From Lindgomyces ingoldianus (taxonomy: Eukaryota > Ascomycota > Dothideomycetes > Pleosporales > Lindgomycetaceae): 64,000 nucleotides of DNA. Each line of letters begins with the position of its first letter. The first letter of the stretch is position 1. The notes under the pieces are model-generated. The model was given only the letters and a program-made list of their open reading frames with translations, made no database searches and had not been told where the DNA came from. Location: NCBI RefSeq assembly GCF_010093535.1, contig NW_022985165.1:1459582-1523581 (forward strand), read 5' to 3'. Below are positions 1 through 13,138 of this stretch, piece by piece. Made by a program: the position numbers and the translations under genes.

Positions 1-45
1 GACGTACTCCGAAAATACCATTTCATCGGAGTAAGGATTGTAACA

Positions 46-284
46 CCGAGTCCCTCGCGCACTTGCCCTATGCGCGACCAGCTGCAAAATGCTGCAATTT
101 GCTGCAACATGCTGCAAAATGCTGTAAAATGCTGCAACATGCTGCAAAATGCTGCAAAATGCTGCAATTTGCTGCAACATGCAGCAATTTGCAGCAACAT
201 ACTGTTCGAGCTTATTGCTCGTACTATGTAGCAGCTTTCGTCAAACGTTCCTCCTGTCTTGACAGTAGGTGCGCATATCTGACA
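46..284 (-). mobile_element. Truncated solo LTR, Copia family A
   Basis: The right end (GGTGCGCATATCTGACA) and the body match the complete family-A LTRs at 436-836 and 62421-62792. The left side is cut off at 46, so about 130 bp of the LTR are missing and no target duplication can be checked. It contains about 12 units of a 10-bp minisatellite (consensus TGCTGCAANN) at about 82-203. The sequence is little affected by RIP. ORFs reading through it are artefacts: a 10-bp unit without stops stays open in several frames. Confidence 0.8.
82..203. repeat. 10-bp minisatellite TGCTGCAANN
   Basis: About 12 tandem units TGCTGCAA followed by AA, TT or CA, inside a family-A LTR. The last two units change to TGCAGCAA. 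Confidence 0.9.
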
Positions 285-435
285 AGATTAATAGGGAATG
301 TGGATTCCTGTAGAGACAATTCGCACAATTTCCTCCTTAAAATCTGCGTTATCTCCCTGTAGTTGTTTAGAGTGCTAAAATAGCCTCTTGCTATTGTTAG
401 GAATGTTTAAGCGCTCAGCTGTGACTAGCTGTAAG

Positions 436-836
436 TGTCAGATTTGCGCACCTACTGTCAAGACAGGAGGAACGCTTGACGAAAGCTGCTACATAGTACG
501 AGCAATAAGCTCGAACAGTATGTTGCTGCAAATTGCAGCATTTTGCAGCATGTTGCAGCAAATTGCAGCATTTTGCAGCAAGTTGCAGCAGTTTGCAGCA
601 AATTGCAGCAAATTGCAGCATGTTGCAGCAGTTTGCAGCAAATTGCAGCATTTTGCAAGCTGGTCGCGCATAGGGCAAGTGCGCGAGGGACTCGGATCGG
701 CAAAACAAAAAGCCGAGCAACACGAGTAGAGCAGAAAAAGGATCGACAATCAATACAATCAATCAATCATCCCATACATCATATCCAAACCCATCATTCA
801 TCTCAGGAAGCCCAGAAACAGTGCTTCAATCTGACA
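436..836 (+). mobile_element. Solo LTR, Copia family A, complete
   Basis: 401 bp starting TGTCAGAT and ending ATCTGACA, an 8-bp terminal inverted repeat of the TG...CA type. It is flanked by a perfect 5-bp duplication GTAAG (431-435 and 837-841). It holds no internal domain, so it is a solo LTR left by LTR-LTR recombination. The same family flanks the full Copia element at 22318-28419, which gives the family assignment. About 13 minisatellite units lie at about 523-655. It is in the opposite orientation to the truncated copy at 46-284, 151 bp away. Confidence 0.92.
523..655. repeat. 10-bp minisatellite, TTGCAGCANN
   Basis: About 13 tandem 10-bp units, the reverse complement of the array at 82-203, inside the solo LTR at 436-836. 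Confidence 0.9.
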
Positions 837-841
837 GTAAG

Positions 842-1534
842 ATGTCTATATATAGAATGGGACCAGTTTTAGTCATTACCTTAAGTCAGAAAATAGAGGC
901 TCCTATTACGCTAGGAGGAGGTTATATGTAAATTTGTGACGTTATTAAAGATGTTAACGTCACTTTATTTAGTATCTGTTAGTGTTGCTGGGTGGTAGTC
1001 TCTTTGATAGTGAGGTCGAAAACTGACTAGGCTAAGCCGCTCCGGACCGTCACCACGTGCGCTGCGCTAGCTACCTAAGCGGCTGTCGGCATCTTTAGGC
1101 GCCGACGCAACATCTCGAACAACGAACAATTGTTCTCACCCGTCCCTCCATGCCCAGCACCTTGCCTGGCTACGATTCTGGAAGCATCTGGTACTCGCGC
1201 ACTCCCCCAACGCTCAGCTCCGCCGTCATCTGCGAATAGCTCGCCGACCCGCTCGCCTCGTCCTGTCCGTCCTAAAAACGCGCCCCCCACCTTCCCAACG
1301 GGCACCACAACCCAAGTGACGTCAACCGCTCCAGCCTACAAATATGAACCGTCGCTCACTATGGCGGAAGGTTAACACAGGCAATGGCCCTGACTAGGCA
1401 AGCTCAGCGTAATAGAAACGACAAATGTTGGATGAGGGCGATGTGGAGGAGAATGCTGTCTTAGTGGACACACCATCGCCCCGTCCTCTATTCATCCAAC
1501 ACCGGCGGCCTAAGCACAATCTGGGAAGTCTAAA
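842..1534. other. Non-RIPed intergenic stretch with an inverted repeat
   Basis: GC content rises from about 1020. Two antisense-overlapping short ORFs (77 and 81 codons, about 1075-1375) resemble nothing I know and have no supporting features, so I do not call a gene. The segment 1426-1501 begins TGTTGGATGA and ends TCATCCAACA and could fold into a hairpin or be a short terminal-repeat element. The AT-rich RIPed tract starts abruptly near 1535. Confidence 0.5.
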
Positions 1535-4500
1535 TTAAAGCCACAAGGTTAAACTAGTATCTGTGTATTAACTAGCAGCAATACTAAGGCTTACGCGATT
1601 TCTACGCTCCCTGCGCGCAACGTTAACTGTACGCTAAAACTATTTAAATTTGTAAAAACTTTCTGCCTAAGCCTTATTATTAACATACTATAACAGTTTA
1701 TAAATGAATGCATAAGCAGAGCTTGTTTTAAGTCACTTATTAAACTCTTTCTAGAGAAGAAGACTGCATTAGAAGAAGCCTATAGAAGAAGACTATAAGC
1801 AGAGCAGATAATAAAAGGTAGTCTGCAGACTAAAACCTATAAACTATATTTCTATAAATTCTACGCAAAGACCTATATACCTATAAATGCTATGCAAGAG
1901 AACACCTTTTAGTAGGTCTGTCTACGTAAGTACTTATTAGCAAAGTTAAAGTACTAGCTAAAATTCTAAGTAATGCAAATAACAAGCTGCACATCTTAAG
2001 CCTAGATAGTGATGCGCTTGCCATAGATAGCAGCTAGCTAAGTGCCTATAAATTAATAAGTCTAATACCTTATCTAATACTAATACATTAGCACTTACAT
2101 TCTATTAAAGTTATAATAAAAGACTTAGTAGTTGTTTATAATGCATAAAGTGCTTACTTACTCTAGTAGAGAGGTTTATTATATTAATGTGTACACGTGC
2201 TAGTAGTTACTCTTTAGTAGTAGTTAACTTAGAAAGGTTTAGTAAAGGGCTAAGATTAAAGTTATTTACATCTTTTTAAAGTAGAATAAATTTTTTCTTA
2301 TGTCTATGTTTAAGTAAATTAGTAGTGCACTTTTTATAAGTACTTTATTAATTTAATCCTATGTTAAACTACCTTTAATTATAAGTAGTGCATGTATCTA
2401 ACTTAATATTAAGTAGACCCTTATAAAAGTTGTTAATATAGCCCTTATTAACTTCTAGTATAGCCTAGTCTTTAAGGAATTTAACATTGTTAAAATTTAT
2501 AGGTATAAGTGCAGATAGAAAATTATACACATAGTGCTTAGTGTTTAGAAAGATATCTACATTAATGTCCTTATCTAAACTGTTGCTAAGGTTGTTTTTA
2601 TTTATACCTGCTCTCTATAACTAAAAGGGTGTAGACTAAAACCTTCTTTATGTTAATAGTAGCTTTTAGGTACATTGCGTACTTAAACTAATTAGAGTAA
2701 ATAGCACAGGTAGTATATTAAAAAGGTTACCTAATAAGCTAAAGATTTTATATTAGAGAAATTATTAAGGCGTCTATTATATAAGAATGTTATAAAAAAG
2801 GGAGCTTAATAGGCTAAAGTTTATAGAAAGTAATATGTGTGCTAGTTTTTTATTTATAGTATAAATGTTAACTTTACTTTTTAATTAGCAACACTTTTAA
2901 CATAAAGTTTTTTACCTGCTATTTCTTTTAAATGTGTTATTTGCTTAGTCTAATAGTGTAGAACAGTAATAACATAGGGGTACTAGAGGAGACAACAGCA
3001 GAATATAGGGTTGTAGTCTGTTATTTGTAACATATGTAATATTAGTAAAAGCGCGCCTCTTAGCTAGCAGTAGAGGTATAGGGCTGCTCTAGGTAGGGCG
3101 CTTCCTTGCCTAGATTTGTGTATTGCAGGGCGCATATTAAACCTTCTATTAGAGGAACGTCCTGTCTCTCTGTAGATCTATAAGGTAATAACAATTATTA
3201 TAAAGTAGGAGAGGTTTATTAGTGTTAAATAGCAGAGGTACTATGTGATAGGTTGTAGCAGGAGGTATTAGACAGGTATTAGACAACACGCGCAGTGAGG
3301 TTTTAGTTTTTGCGCAGGAAATAATTATCTAAGGATCTGCTGTTTTTATGCTTATGTGAGCCTAAAAAGGCTAAAAGCAGTAATTCTTAGCTGCTAAGCC
3401 CTAACTAAAGAAAACTAAAGTCCACAGAAAGGAGCGGAGCAAGCTCCGCTAATAATCTAAGTGAAACATTCTACTAACACCTAACTTCTAATCCTTCTCC
3501 TTAGCAAAGTTTTCTACAACGCCTAACTAACCTATTTATTAGCTTGTTGTTATCTAGATAGTTGTTAGCGTCCCTATCCTCCTTCTAGCATTGCATCTAG
3601 TGATCCAGCCTTTGTGGAGGTCTGGGTTAGGTTAGATCAGCTCTATAGAAGTCATGGAGCTTGTGTGGGCTATTCTTAAAGTTAGCTGCGTTATACTACT
3701 TTAGATTATTATTGTAGCTAAGCTATTTTATGCAGTATTTAAGCTTTTTTCTAAAAACACAGGCCTTTAAAACTTGCTTAACTTTATATTTGTCTTCTTT
3801 ATCCTCTTAGGTAGAATAAGCTAGGTTAAACTTAGAGCGCGCTGCTAAAGCGCATTTAAGCTAAAGCTTAGGCTACAACTCCTTATAAAAGCTTATGCTC
3901 TAAAAATTATTATTCTGCTTATTTACTTTAGCTTCTTTAGTCTTTTAAAATGTAATATTATCTGTTTATTTATTAAAGTTTGTAGGTAATTACTCTTTAG
4001 ATAGTTAATCTTACTAATGTGCTTTTAATTCTTATTATTAGCTTTATTACTAAGAGCCTTTTTATTATTAAGACTATTTTTTAATTTACTACACTATAAG
4101 GATAGTAGTGTATTATCTTTACTTTTATTTTAATCTAACATAAAATCTAAGATTAGTAAGAAGCCTAAGCTAGTAGAAGATAAGGCTTTAAGTAAAGTAG
4201 AATAAGATGTTAACCTTTTCTTTTAGTTCTAAATTATATTACTTTTGTTAACAAACTTATAAATTAAATCTTCTGCCTTTTATTTTAACAGCTAATGCCT
4301 GCTAACGCATGTCTGCTTAGATAGTCTAGGTCTTCTTTTAACTACTAATCTAGACTTTTTAAAAGCACTTTTAAAATTAACATAGTAGACGTTTTTAAGA
4401 TAAAACTAGAGCTTTTATAATAAATTAAATAACTTTTTATAATAAAGCTTACTTAAAAAGCATATTAGTAACTTAGAATCTTTAGAATGCTAATTATAGA

Positions 4501-7007
4501 TATAATTTTTCTATTTAGCTGTATTAAGAAACTGCTGTATTTGTATTTTAGAGGGCAGAGACTTATTACCTAAATAGTTAGAACAGAACCTTAGAGCAGC
4601 AAGTGTTCCTCTATAAATTAGTAGGTTGCACTGTGTAGAGATTGTTTTAGGCTTATCTAAATAGGCTTAGTAATAAGCTTTTTATTTTTTTTTAGCTAAT
4701 AAACTATCTACTATAAAGAAAGTAAAACTTTATAAATTTATAGCTGTTCTTAAGCTACTTTTAATAGCAACTAAGTATGTGTTTTTACTGTATAGCAGCT
4801 AGTTAACTATTGCTCTAATTAGATGCTACATTATAACAACAAGTAGGGTTGCGTACCTGTGCATCTTTTACATAAGGTCTGTTTTTAGACAGTAGCATTT
4901 GTCTAGCTTAAGACCTAGTTAGAATGCTACTTTTTTTTCTTATAAATAAAGCTTAACTAGATCTTAGAGAACAGCCTTACCTATATTGCTATGTATAGTA
5001 GCCTTAACAAACATGCTAGACGCTAGACAGTCACGCACTAGCATAAGTTTATGCGCTTATTAGAATATAGTTCTTTAACAGCTAGTGCATTTTTTTGTAT
5101 AAGTGTTAACTTTACTTATAGTTTAAGTAAGCTGTTTTTCTTAACACTTATAAAGTACTTTTAAAATTAGCTTTTATTTTTAAGCTTATAACTTCTTATG
5201 TTTATTCTTAAATAGTGTGTTATTTAAAGAAAGATTTTTAAGTTTTACTTTAATGTCTTTAAACTTAGCGCTTTACTTAAGTTTATGCTGCTTTTCTGCT
5301 AGCAGCAACTGCTATAGCTCTAGATTCTAAGTAATAAGCAAGGAACAGAAAAAGTCTACAATGTCTGTGCAATAGTCTTTATTATAGAAAAAAGTTGCTT
5401 AACTATTTACTTTAGTATTATTTGCTGTGTAATAATTATAATATACTGCTAAGTTACACTGTCTGCCCTGTTTTATTTTTATGTTCTATAAATAGTTTTT
5501 GTCTACACATAACATAAGTTAGGTATATAGAGTACTATAGAACAGTATACATACTAGTAAGGATTAAGCCCTCTGCTCTAAAATTATGTACTATTAAAAG
5601 TTTATTATAGCTAGCATAAAAGCTCTATTTTTAAAGATATTAGCTAAATGCGCTTATAGTCTTTATCTTTTTATTACTTTTTTTAAAAAATAGTAGGTCC
5701 TAGACGCTTAGATTTTAGTAGAGTTAAATTATTTACTTATTTTTTAAAAGTTCTAGTGCTAAAACTTTGCTTATTAACTTATAATCTTTAAATGCATTTT
5801 TTATAATGCACATAGCAACTATTATAAGCATTAAATTATAAAATAGCAGGTAAGCCCTAATACTTTTATGTAACACATGCTTTAGTTTATTCTATAATTA
5901 GCATTAAGTGTGTGCGTAATAAGAATTAATTTTACCTTTTATTTAAAGTAAATGTTATGCACTTTATGTCTTACTAGAGTTATACAGCAAATTCTGCGTT
6001 ACTGCACTTATTATAAAAAATAGTAAAAATTATGTTCTAACTTATTACTATTAGTTTATGTAAGTTACTTTAAAACAGACTTACTTAAAAATATAAGCCC
6101 TTACTAGATTTAAGGTAGCATGTAGATTCTATAAATTTACTAATTCTTAAAGTACTAAAAACATAGGCTATAATAAGAGCTTATATCTTAACTCTATACT
6201 GCAGCTTTAAAAGCACAAACTAATTATTCCCCTACTACTATGTTCTTAGGTAAAAAAAATAAATTTATAAGCTATATTACTACAGTCTTTTTCTATAGGG
6301 CAGCTTAAAGATATTATAAAGCTTGTACTTAATAAACTGTCTTATAGAATTAGTACTACTGCTATAAAACACCTAGCTAGCTACAGTAGACTTATATTTA
6401 AGGTAGACAGTGTTATGTTTAGACTTATTACTTTTACTAGCTCTATTTTATTTTTATTTTTATTTCTCTTTTTACTTTCCTGTTTTTTCTTTATCCTAGC
6501 TTGCCTCTAGCTAGCAGTAAAGTCTTTATAGTACTAGACTATAGTCTATAAGCCTAGCTTTTTAACACTATACCTACTCTTAATTCTAAGCGCAATAGAC
6601 ATAATATAGTCCTTAAATATTTTAATATTGTTTAGACTAACTTCTAAATTTAACTTCTTATATCTTATGTTAAATTTATGTTAGTAAAGTGTATTAGGCT
6701 TAATAATATTATTATAAACTTACTAATTCTATAGCGCTAACATGTGCTTATAGTTTTTCTTTATTTTTAGCTAAAGTTTTTTTAAAACTTATTTTTTATT
6801 AATAATGTTTTTTTTATAGCTATGTTCTAACTAGCACACTTAAAGAAGGCTTCTAGCAAAATCTTCTGTAGCATTTTAACTGTATAAGAAGCTGCAGTGT
6901 AAAAAATAGAATAAGAAATAGCATAAAGTTTTAAAACTAATAGTAATTCTGCTAAGAAAATAATAGTGTTGTAGTAATAGCTAAGGTAGTTAGGTAGGCT
7001 TAACCTA
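1535..7007. other. RIPed AT-rich repeat DNA, element type not identified
   Basis: About 5.5 kb dominated by TA dinucleotides with almost no CA/TG and no ORF above 60 codons, the usual signature of RIP in Pezizomycotina. It continues on the other side of the Gypsy insertion (12675-13138), since the ACCTA target duplication joins the two. A less degraded patch lies at about 3040-3660 and includes a small hairpin (GAGCGGAGC/GCTCCGCT) near 3430. I could not recognise a reverse transcriptase or transposase motif. Confidence 0.6.
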
Positions 7008-7325
7008 TGTCACAATTGTGCACGAGTAAGGTTATAGAGCTTCACAGAGGTCTAGTTTAATTACTATGTAAGGTATTATAGTAGGTACAAGATGTTGTGT
7101 AAGAAACAGGAAGGTTTAGAAAAAAATTAGTAATTAAATACTTAGCTTAAAAGTCTAAGCGCTTTAAGTATAAATTAAGCCTATTCTAAGTTTAGTTAGT
7201 GTTAAAGTAGTTTATACTTAAGTTTATGTCTATGTTATGTTATGTTTATGTTAGACATGCACTAATAATACTCTAGTACACATCTAATACAGTTATGTCT
7301 AGGATCTAGGGAGGATACTGTAACA
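7008..7325 (-). repeat. 3' LTR of the Gypsy element
   Basis: Direct repeat of 12352-12669 with the same length (318 bp). Differences are mostly C-to-T and G-to-A changes from RIP (for example AGTTTATGTCTATG against AGTTTATGTCTGTG). Confidence 0.88.
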
Positions 7326-10300
7326 GTACCTTCCCTCTTATTAGAAAGGGAATCCTTTACATTAGTAGTTCTAGCATTAGGTTGTCTTTATTAGGGTATA
7401 GGTTTAGTTTAGATAGGTATTAGGCGTAGAATTAGGTTACTATAAAGTTCTTTTACAGGGCTTCTGCAGGTTCCTACAACAGTTTATTATATCTAGTCTA
7501 TTTTATAAAGTATTTATAGATATGTTTCTTTTTGTTAAACTAGATCTATTTAATGTCTTTTATAACATATTCTAGTTTATTATTTATAATAATAAGTTTA
7601 GGTAGTAGGTTTAGCTGTTTAGGTAAATAGTTAGATTTAAAGGCTGCTTAGCGCAGCAACAATATGTGGAACACAGGGTGTATCTTTATGCTGTTAGGTA
7701 AGATTAATTAGTAAGTGTGCAATAAAACTATATAAGCTACTATAAAAAGGCTAAGGTTTTTCTAATTAAGTTTCTTTAATTATTAGTTTATTTAAATATT
7801 TTTAGTGTCTAGCTAGACCTTTTTACTAGCTGCATACACAGGGGCAAGGGTTTAGAATTAGTTTATGTATTCTTATTAAAAAGCTTAAGCCTATGTAAGC
7901 TCTTTATAAACATATTTAAATATATTTTAAATTTTATTAATAAGTTTATTTACATTTATTACTTATATAGATTAATAAGTTAGTTAGAGGGTATTTAAAA
8001 GTAGTTTAAATCTTATTTAAAAGTAGTATCTATAGTTTACTAAGAATAAAGATACTTGCGTTAATTTAGATATTATGTTATTAGCTTTAAACTATGCTAT
8101 AGCTAACTATTTTACCTAGTTATTTTACTAGTAGTTTATGTACACTTATAGGACTTATTTTATTACAGCATTTACATTCTTAGTCTAGCTATTAGTCTCT
8201 AGGTAAAAAGCTATAAATAGATAAAAAGTAATTTAAAGCTGTTTATAAAGTTTATTCTAAAAGGCTAAGACAAACTGCGTACCTCTGTCTAATATAATTA
8301 TATTAGGTAGGCTATAGTAAACTTATACATATTAGTAAAATAACTAGGCTATATTAGGGGCAGTTATAAAGGAACATAGTATTAAGTGTTAATACTTAGT
8401 TAAGTAATTAATAACTACTATAATATTTATATATCTTTTAGATAAAAGTAGGTTTATAATAAAATTAATTAATATGTTTTTTTAAACTTATTTAAAGATT
8501 AGAAGCAGTTTAAGCAGGCTATTATACCTTTTTTAAAAGGCCTTTACTTTATAGTAAGTATAGCAACATAATACATATTAGCGTATAGTATAGAACATGC
8601 AGGGCTAGTAGTACTCTCTCTGTAGTAGGTTAAGAGTCTTTTCTCTGCCTAAGTGTCCTCTAACAGGCAAGTTATATATAATTTAAAGTAGTTTAATTTT
8701 TAGTTTATTAAAATTAAAGATTATAAGTTAGTTATAGTAATATAGCTTACTATTTTAGTTTTTATAGTTAGCTAGTGTTATCTTTTTTAACTAACTAGCA
8801 CTATTTTAAAGCAGGTCTAAAGTTTCTTAGATAAATTTATTATTTAAATACTTATTAGTAATAATTTAATTAATTATCTAATCTATTTTATTTAGGTTAA
8901 GGTCTAAAAATAGCTTAAGTTAAAGTAAAGTTTAGTGTTAAGCCTTTTACACTTTTTTTTAAGTAAAGATGTCTTAAAATTACTTTATAAAAGTATCTAG
9001 TTTCTCTTTATTTTAACTAGAATAATAAGTAATCTTAAAATTAAAATAAAATAAGTATTTAGACTAATAGGCTTATTAGTAGCTAAGTTATTTTATAGTT
9101 GCAAAGTACTATAAGTTCTTATAGTTAGATAGAACCTGTATTAGATGCGCTACACCTTCTAGTTTAGGTTGCTATTATTTAAAGTAGTGTACTATAGTAA
9201 GTAATTCTTTATTATAAATCTTATAATTACCTTTTATAAAACTTATTCTTTTTAAGAAGTATGTAATAGGCCTAATAGTCCTATCTAGCTTAGTCTAGAA
9301 GAGAACTCTTGCTACTATGTAGTCTAAGGCATTAGCTTCTACAAGTATTAGTAGTTTAAAGTTAAAGTAGTAGAGTATTAAAGCTTTAGTAAAGGCTTTT
9401 TTTAGCTAGTTAAAAAACTATTAGTAATTTAAGTTAAAGTTAAATTAAATTTTTTTTTTAGTAAGTGTAATTATAAAGCTTACTTACTATAAAAAGTTAT
9501 TAATAAATTATTAGTAGAAGTTAGTAAATTTTATAAAAGCTTAAACATCTTTTATATCCTTTAGGTATTACTAATCTAGCACAGTCTAAACCTTAACAGG
9601 GTTTATTTAGATGCTATTTATAAAAATTATATATTCTAAATATATAACTTTTAATTAGTAGAACTTACATTTATTTATATTAAGTTATAGACCTACTTTC
9701 TTTATAGCCTTTAGCACTAGGCGTACATGCTGTTTGTGCTCTAAAAGGCTATTACTATAGATTAGAATATTATTAATATACATAGTACAGAACATGTTTA
9801 GGTAGGGTTAGAGTAAGTTATTTATAAAATGTTAAAAAGTACTAAGCGTGTTAGCTAAGCTAAAAGGCATTACTAAGTACTTAAATAGTCTATATTAGGT
9901 CTAAAACGCTATTAGCTACTTATTACCTTTTACTATCTTTAGCTTATTAAAGGCAGTAATAATATCTAACTTTATAAAATACTTTACTTTACTTAGTTAG
10001 CTTAAGGTTTCTTATAAAAAAGAAATTAAGTATTAGTTTTTAATAGTAATAGTATTTAGTTTTTAGTAGTTAATATAAAATTAAAGCTTATCTCTAGGTT
10101 TTTTTATAAATAGTATAAGTAACACTACTAGTAAAAAGCTAGCTTAAATAAACTTTTTTTTTAAGTTCTTATTAAAGTATTTTTAAAGCACTTTTAATTT
10201 ATTTAGTAACATTTTATATAGTAGCCTATAACTAAGTTGTTTGCTAGGCTTAAAAGTTATTTAGTAATTATATAAATGTTATATTAAAAGCTTATTAAAC

Positions 10301-12351
10301 TTGTCTTAAAAAAAAACATATAATAAGATGTAGTAGTCTTAAAAAACTATTATTTTTAAGTTAGTATGTTTTTAAAGAGCTAGAGCTTAGTTTATATTAG
10401 AAATTATAACTATGTAGATTTTATAATCTAGTTATTAAGCTAAGGTTATAAAGAGGGCAGGTTCTATGTAGCAGATGTCTATTTGCTGTTTAAGTCCTAG
10501 TTTATGTCTAAATTAAGTAAGTAAAGATTTTTTAAAAGCTTTCTCTTTTTTAAGTTTAAGCAGTTGTTACATTATTTTACATAGCCTATTTTAGTAAGAG
10601 GCCTAGCTTATTAGCCTTACTTAAGTAGTTTTTCTCTAGGTTATTAAAAAGTAGGTCTAGAGACCTTTTATATTAAGTGCTACTTAGGTGTTATTTAGGT
10701 GTAAGCATAAGCATATATCTTAGCATTAAAAAAAGTTAAAGTTTAAAACTTACTTTTAGTAATTAAAAGCAACCTTATGCTAATACAGCTATAGTTATTC
10801 TAGAATTAAGTTATAACATCCTATGTTTATTACATAAAGCTTAATCTGCTTTTTATAGTGTTAGTAAGTAATTATAATAGTTATAGTACAGAAAATAAAA
10901 CTTTTTTTAAGTTATTTTCTATTAAATCTAGTTAAGTAAATTATTTAGGTAAGTAGTGTTAATTAAAGATTTAGTTTACACGCTATTTTTTTATTAATGT
11001 AACCTATACTATTTACTTTTAAGTTAATAAAAGCTTATATTAAAGCTAATATAGTTTTTTATTATAAATATATAAAAATATTAACTTAGTACTTTTAGTT
11101 ATTAGTAGGGGACTTAGCTTATAAGTTAGTAAAGATTTAGTGTTAAATTAGTCCTAGAGGGCAACTTAGCCCTAGGATAAGCCTTTTTACAGGCTTCTAC
11201 TACTATAGCTGCAGCTATGTTAAAAGTAGCAAAAAAGATTAAAGCTTAAAAATAAGTTAAAGCTTTTATAAAAATAAAATTAAAATAGTAAAAATCTTTA
11301 ACAAGTGCTAGCAGCGCTACTTATATAGACTTAAAAAAAAATAAAGTAGTTTTAAAAAATATAACTATACTTACTGCACTTAAAGTATTAACTTTTTTTT
11401 TTATAATTTTTACACTTTTTAGAACTAACTAGAGCATAATTTAAATTAATTTTTATTATATTAAAGTTCTTATTTGCAACTACGCTAGTTTAGAGGTGTA
11501 TTAAAGCTTATATAAGAAGGAACTTTATGTTATTATTATAAGTAGTAATTAAGTTTACATACGCATTAAGATTATTTAGAAAAGGTTCTTCTACTATAGC
11601 GCGTTACAGTTTAGTTAAGAGGGAGTTATATAAGGCTATAATTAGACCTATTTTATTTAGGCCTATATTAGATATAAGTTAGTAAAACTTAGTAAAGTGT
11701 AAAGTAAAGCTTTTTTTTTTTTATTATAAAGTAGTTAAGTAACTTAAGGCTGTTAACTTTTTATTTAAGTTTTTATAAGTTACTTATAAAAACACTATAA
11801 ATTAATCTAGGTTAATAATATTTTTATTTATTAGTAAGTTAATTAAGGCTGTTTTATTATAGTTAAGTTAAAAGTAAGCATATAGTAACTAAAAGTGTTT
11901 AAAAGAGAATTAGTCTACATTTTCTTTAAGTTTATATTAGAGCTTATGTAGAAAGGAAAGTAAGTCTTTTTATTTTCTATTAAACAGCAAGGGATTAGAG
12001 AGTTAGTTAGATTTTATTACTAAGTTAAAAAGGTTACAGGTTATAGGCAGCGTTAGGCAGAAAAAAGTTAAGCTATTTTTAGACTTCTAGGTAAGCTTTA
12101 AGGCTAGTAAGTTCTTAGTTCCTACTACTATAATAAAAGTTAAGGCAGAAATAGACTACTTAATAACATAAAGCTGTTTTTTAAAGTCTTTTTAAAAAGC
12201 TTTAAAGCTTACAACGTAGTAGCTTTCTTATAAAGTAAGCGCTTTTTAAAAAGCTTTTTAGCTTACTTTAATAGCTTAAAGTTATATAAGTACTAAGCTT
12301 ATTAGATTAGATTTAGAGGCTATTTTTAGCTAAAGTTTTAACATAATATAA

Positions 12352-12669
12352 TGTTATAATTATGCATAAGTAAAGTTATAGAGCTTTACAGAGGTCTAGT
12401 TTAATTACTATGTAAGGTATTATAGTAAGTATAAGACATTATGTAAGAAACAGGAAAGTTTAAAAGAAAATTAGTAATTAAATACTTAGCTTAAAAGTCT
12501 AAGCGCTTTAGGTATAAATTAAGCCTATTCTAGGTTTAGTTAGTGTTAAGGTAGTTTATGCTTAAGTTTATGTCTGTGTTGTGTTGTGTTTGTGTCAGAC
12601 GTGCACTAATAATACTCTAGTACGCATCTAATACAGTTATGTCTGGGATCCGGGGAGGATACCGTGACA
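12352..12669 (-). repeat. 5' LTR of the Gypsy element
   Basis: Direct repeat of 7008-7325. Its right half (12560-12669) kept its GC content better and shows the unmutated end CCGTGACA. Confidence 0.88.
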
Positions 12670-12674
12670 ACCTA

Positions 12675-13138
12675 GCTGTACAACAGTACTTTTATACTAT
12701 AAAGGCATAGCACAGGCTACTTTAGTAAGGAGGGATAGCGCTGTGTTGTAGGACACTAGGGGGCGCATAGCAAGGGGGCCTATTTTGTCCCTAGTCCTTA
12801 GGGGACAATTCTGTCCCCTTTCTAAAACTTGCCTTAGAGCCTAAAACTAGCCTCTAAGCATTCTTCTTATTTAGACTTAACAAAATTATAAGGGTCTGCC
12901 TAACTTATTAAATTAGTATAATTAGCTATTAGTAGAGCGCAGGGCAACGTGACTAAGCAGCAGGTGAGCAGCCTAAAGAGTGGGTGAGCTAAGGGTGATA
13001 AGCGCCTGAGTAAAGCAGCACCGCTTACTACCTACAGCAGGAAAGAGAGCGCTGGAGAAATTTGACTGTCTACTTTTATAAGTCTTAACAAAAGTTTATC
13101 TATGCGCAGTATTAGATACACATTTTTATAAGTAATAG
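12675..13138. other. Partly RIPed stretch between two retrotransposons
   Basis: Continuation of the host sequence of the Gypsy insertion. It contains moderately GC-rich patches (12700-12830 and 12940-13050) and a small inverted motif around the words TTTGTCCC...GGGGACAA at 12783-12813. No gene seen. Confidence 0.4.

Larger units (their letters stand above)
7008..12669 (-). mobile_element. Gypsy-type LTR retrotransposon, RIP-inactivated
   Basis: 5662 bp bounded by two direct LTRs of 318 bp each (7008-7325, 12352-12669), both running from TGTYA to YGTRACA, and by a perfect 5-bp target duplication ACCTA (7003-7007 and 12670-12674). A purine-rich tract (minus strand AGAGGGAAGGTAC) sits against the left LTR, so the element is coded on the minus strand. 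At about 9755-9790 the minus strand reads MYINNILI, a RIPed form of the Gypsy reverse transcriptase motif MYIDDILI (GAT to AAT changes). No long ORF survives. The internal region is about 5.0 kb, normal for gag-pol. Confidence 0.88.

Noticed and set aside
63..872. Cys/Gln-rich ORFs on both strands in 63-872 (and again at 22432-22626, 23934-24317, 28226-28420, 62495-62807)
   Set aside because: They lie within family-A LTRs. A 10-bp minisatellite without stop codons stays open in many frames; the same phrase on every LTR copy shows it is LTR sequence.
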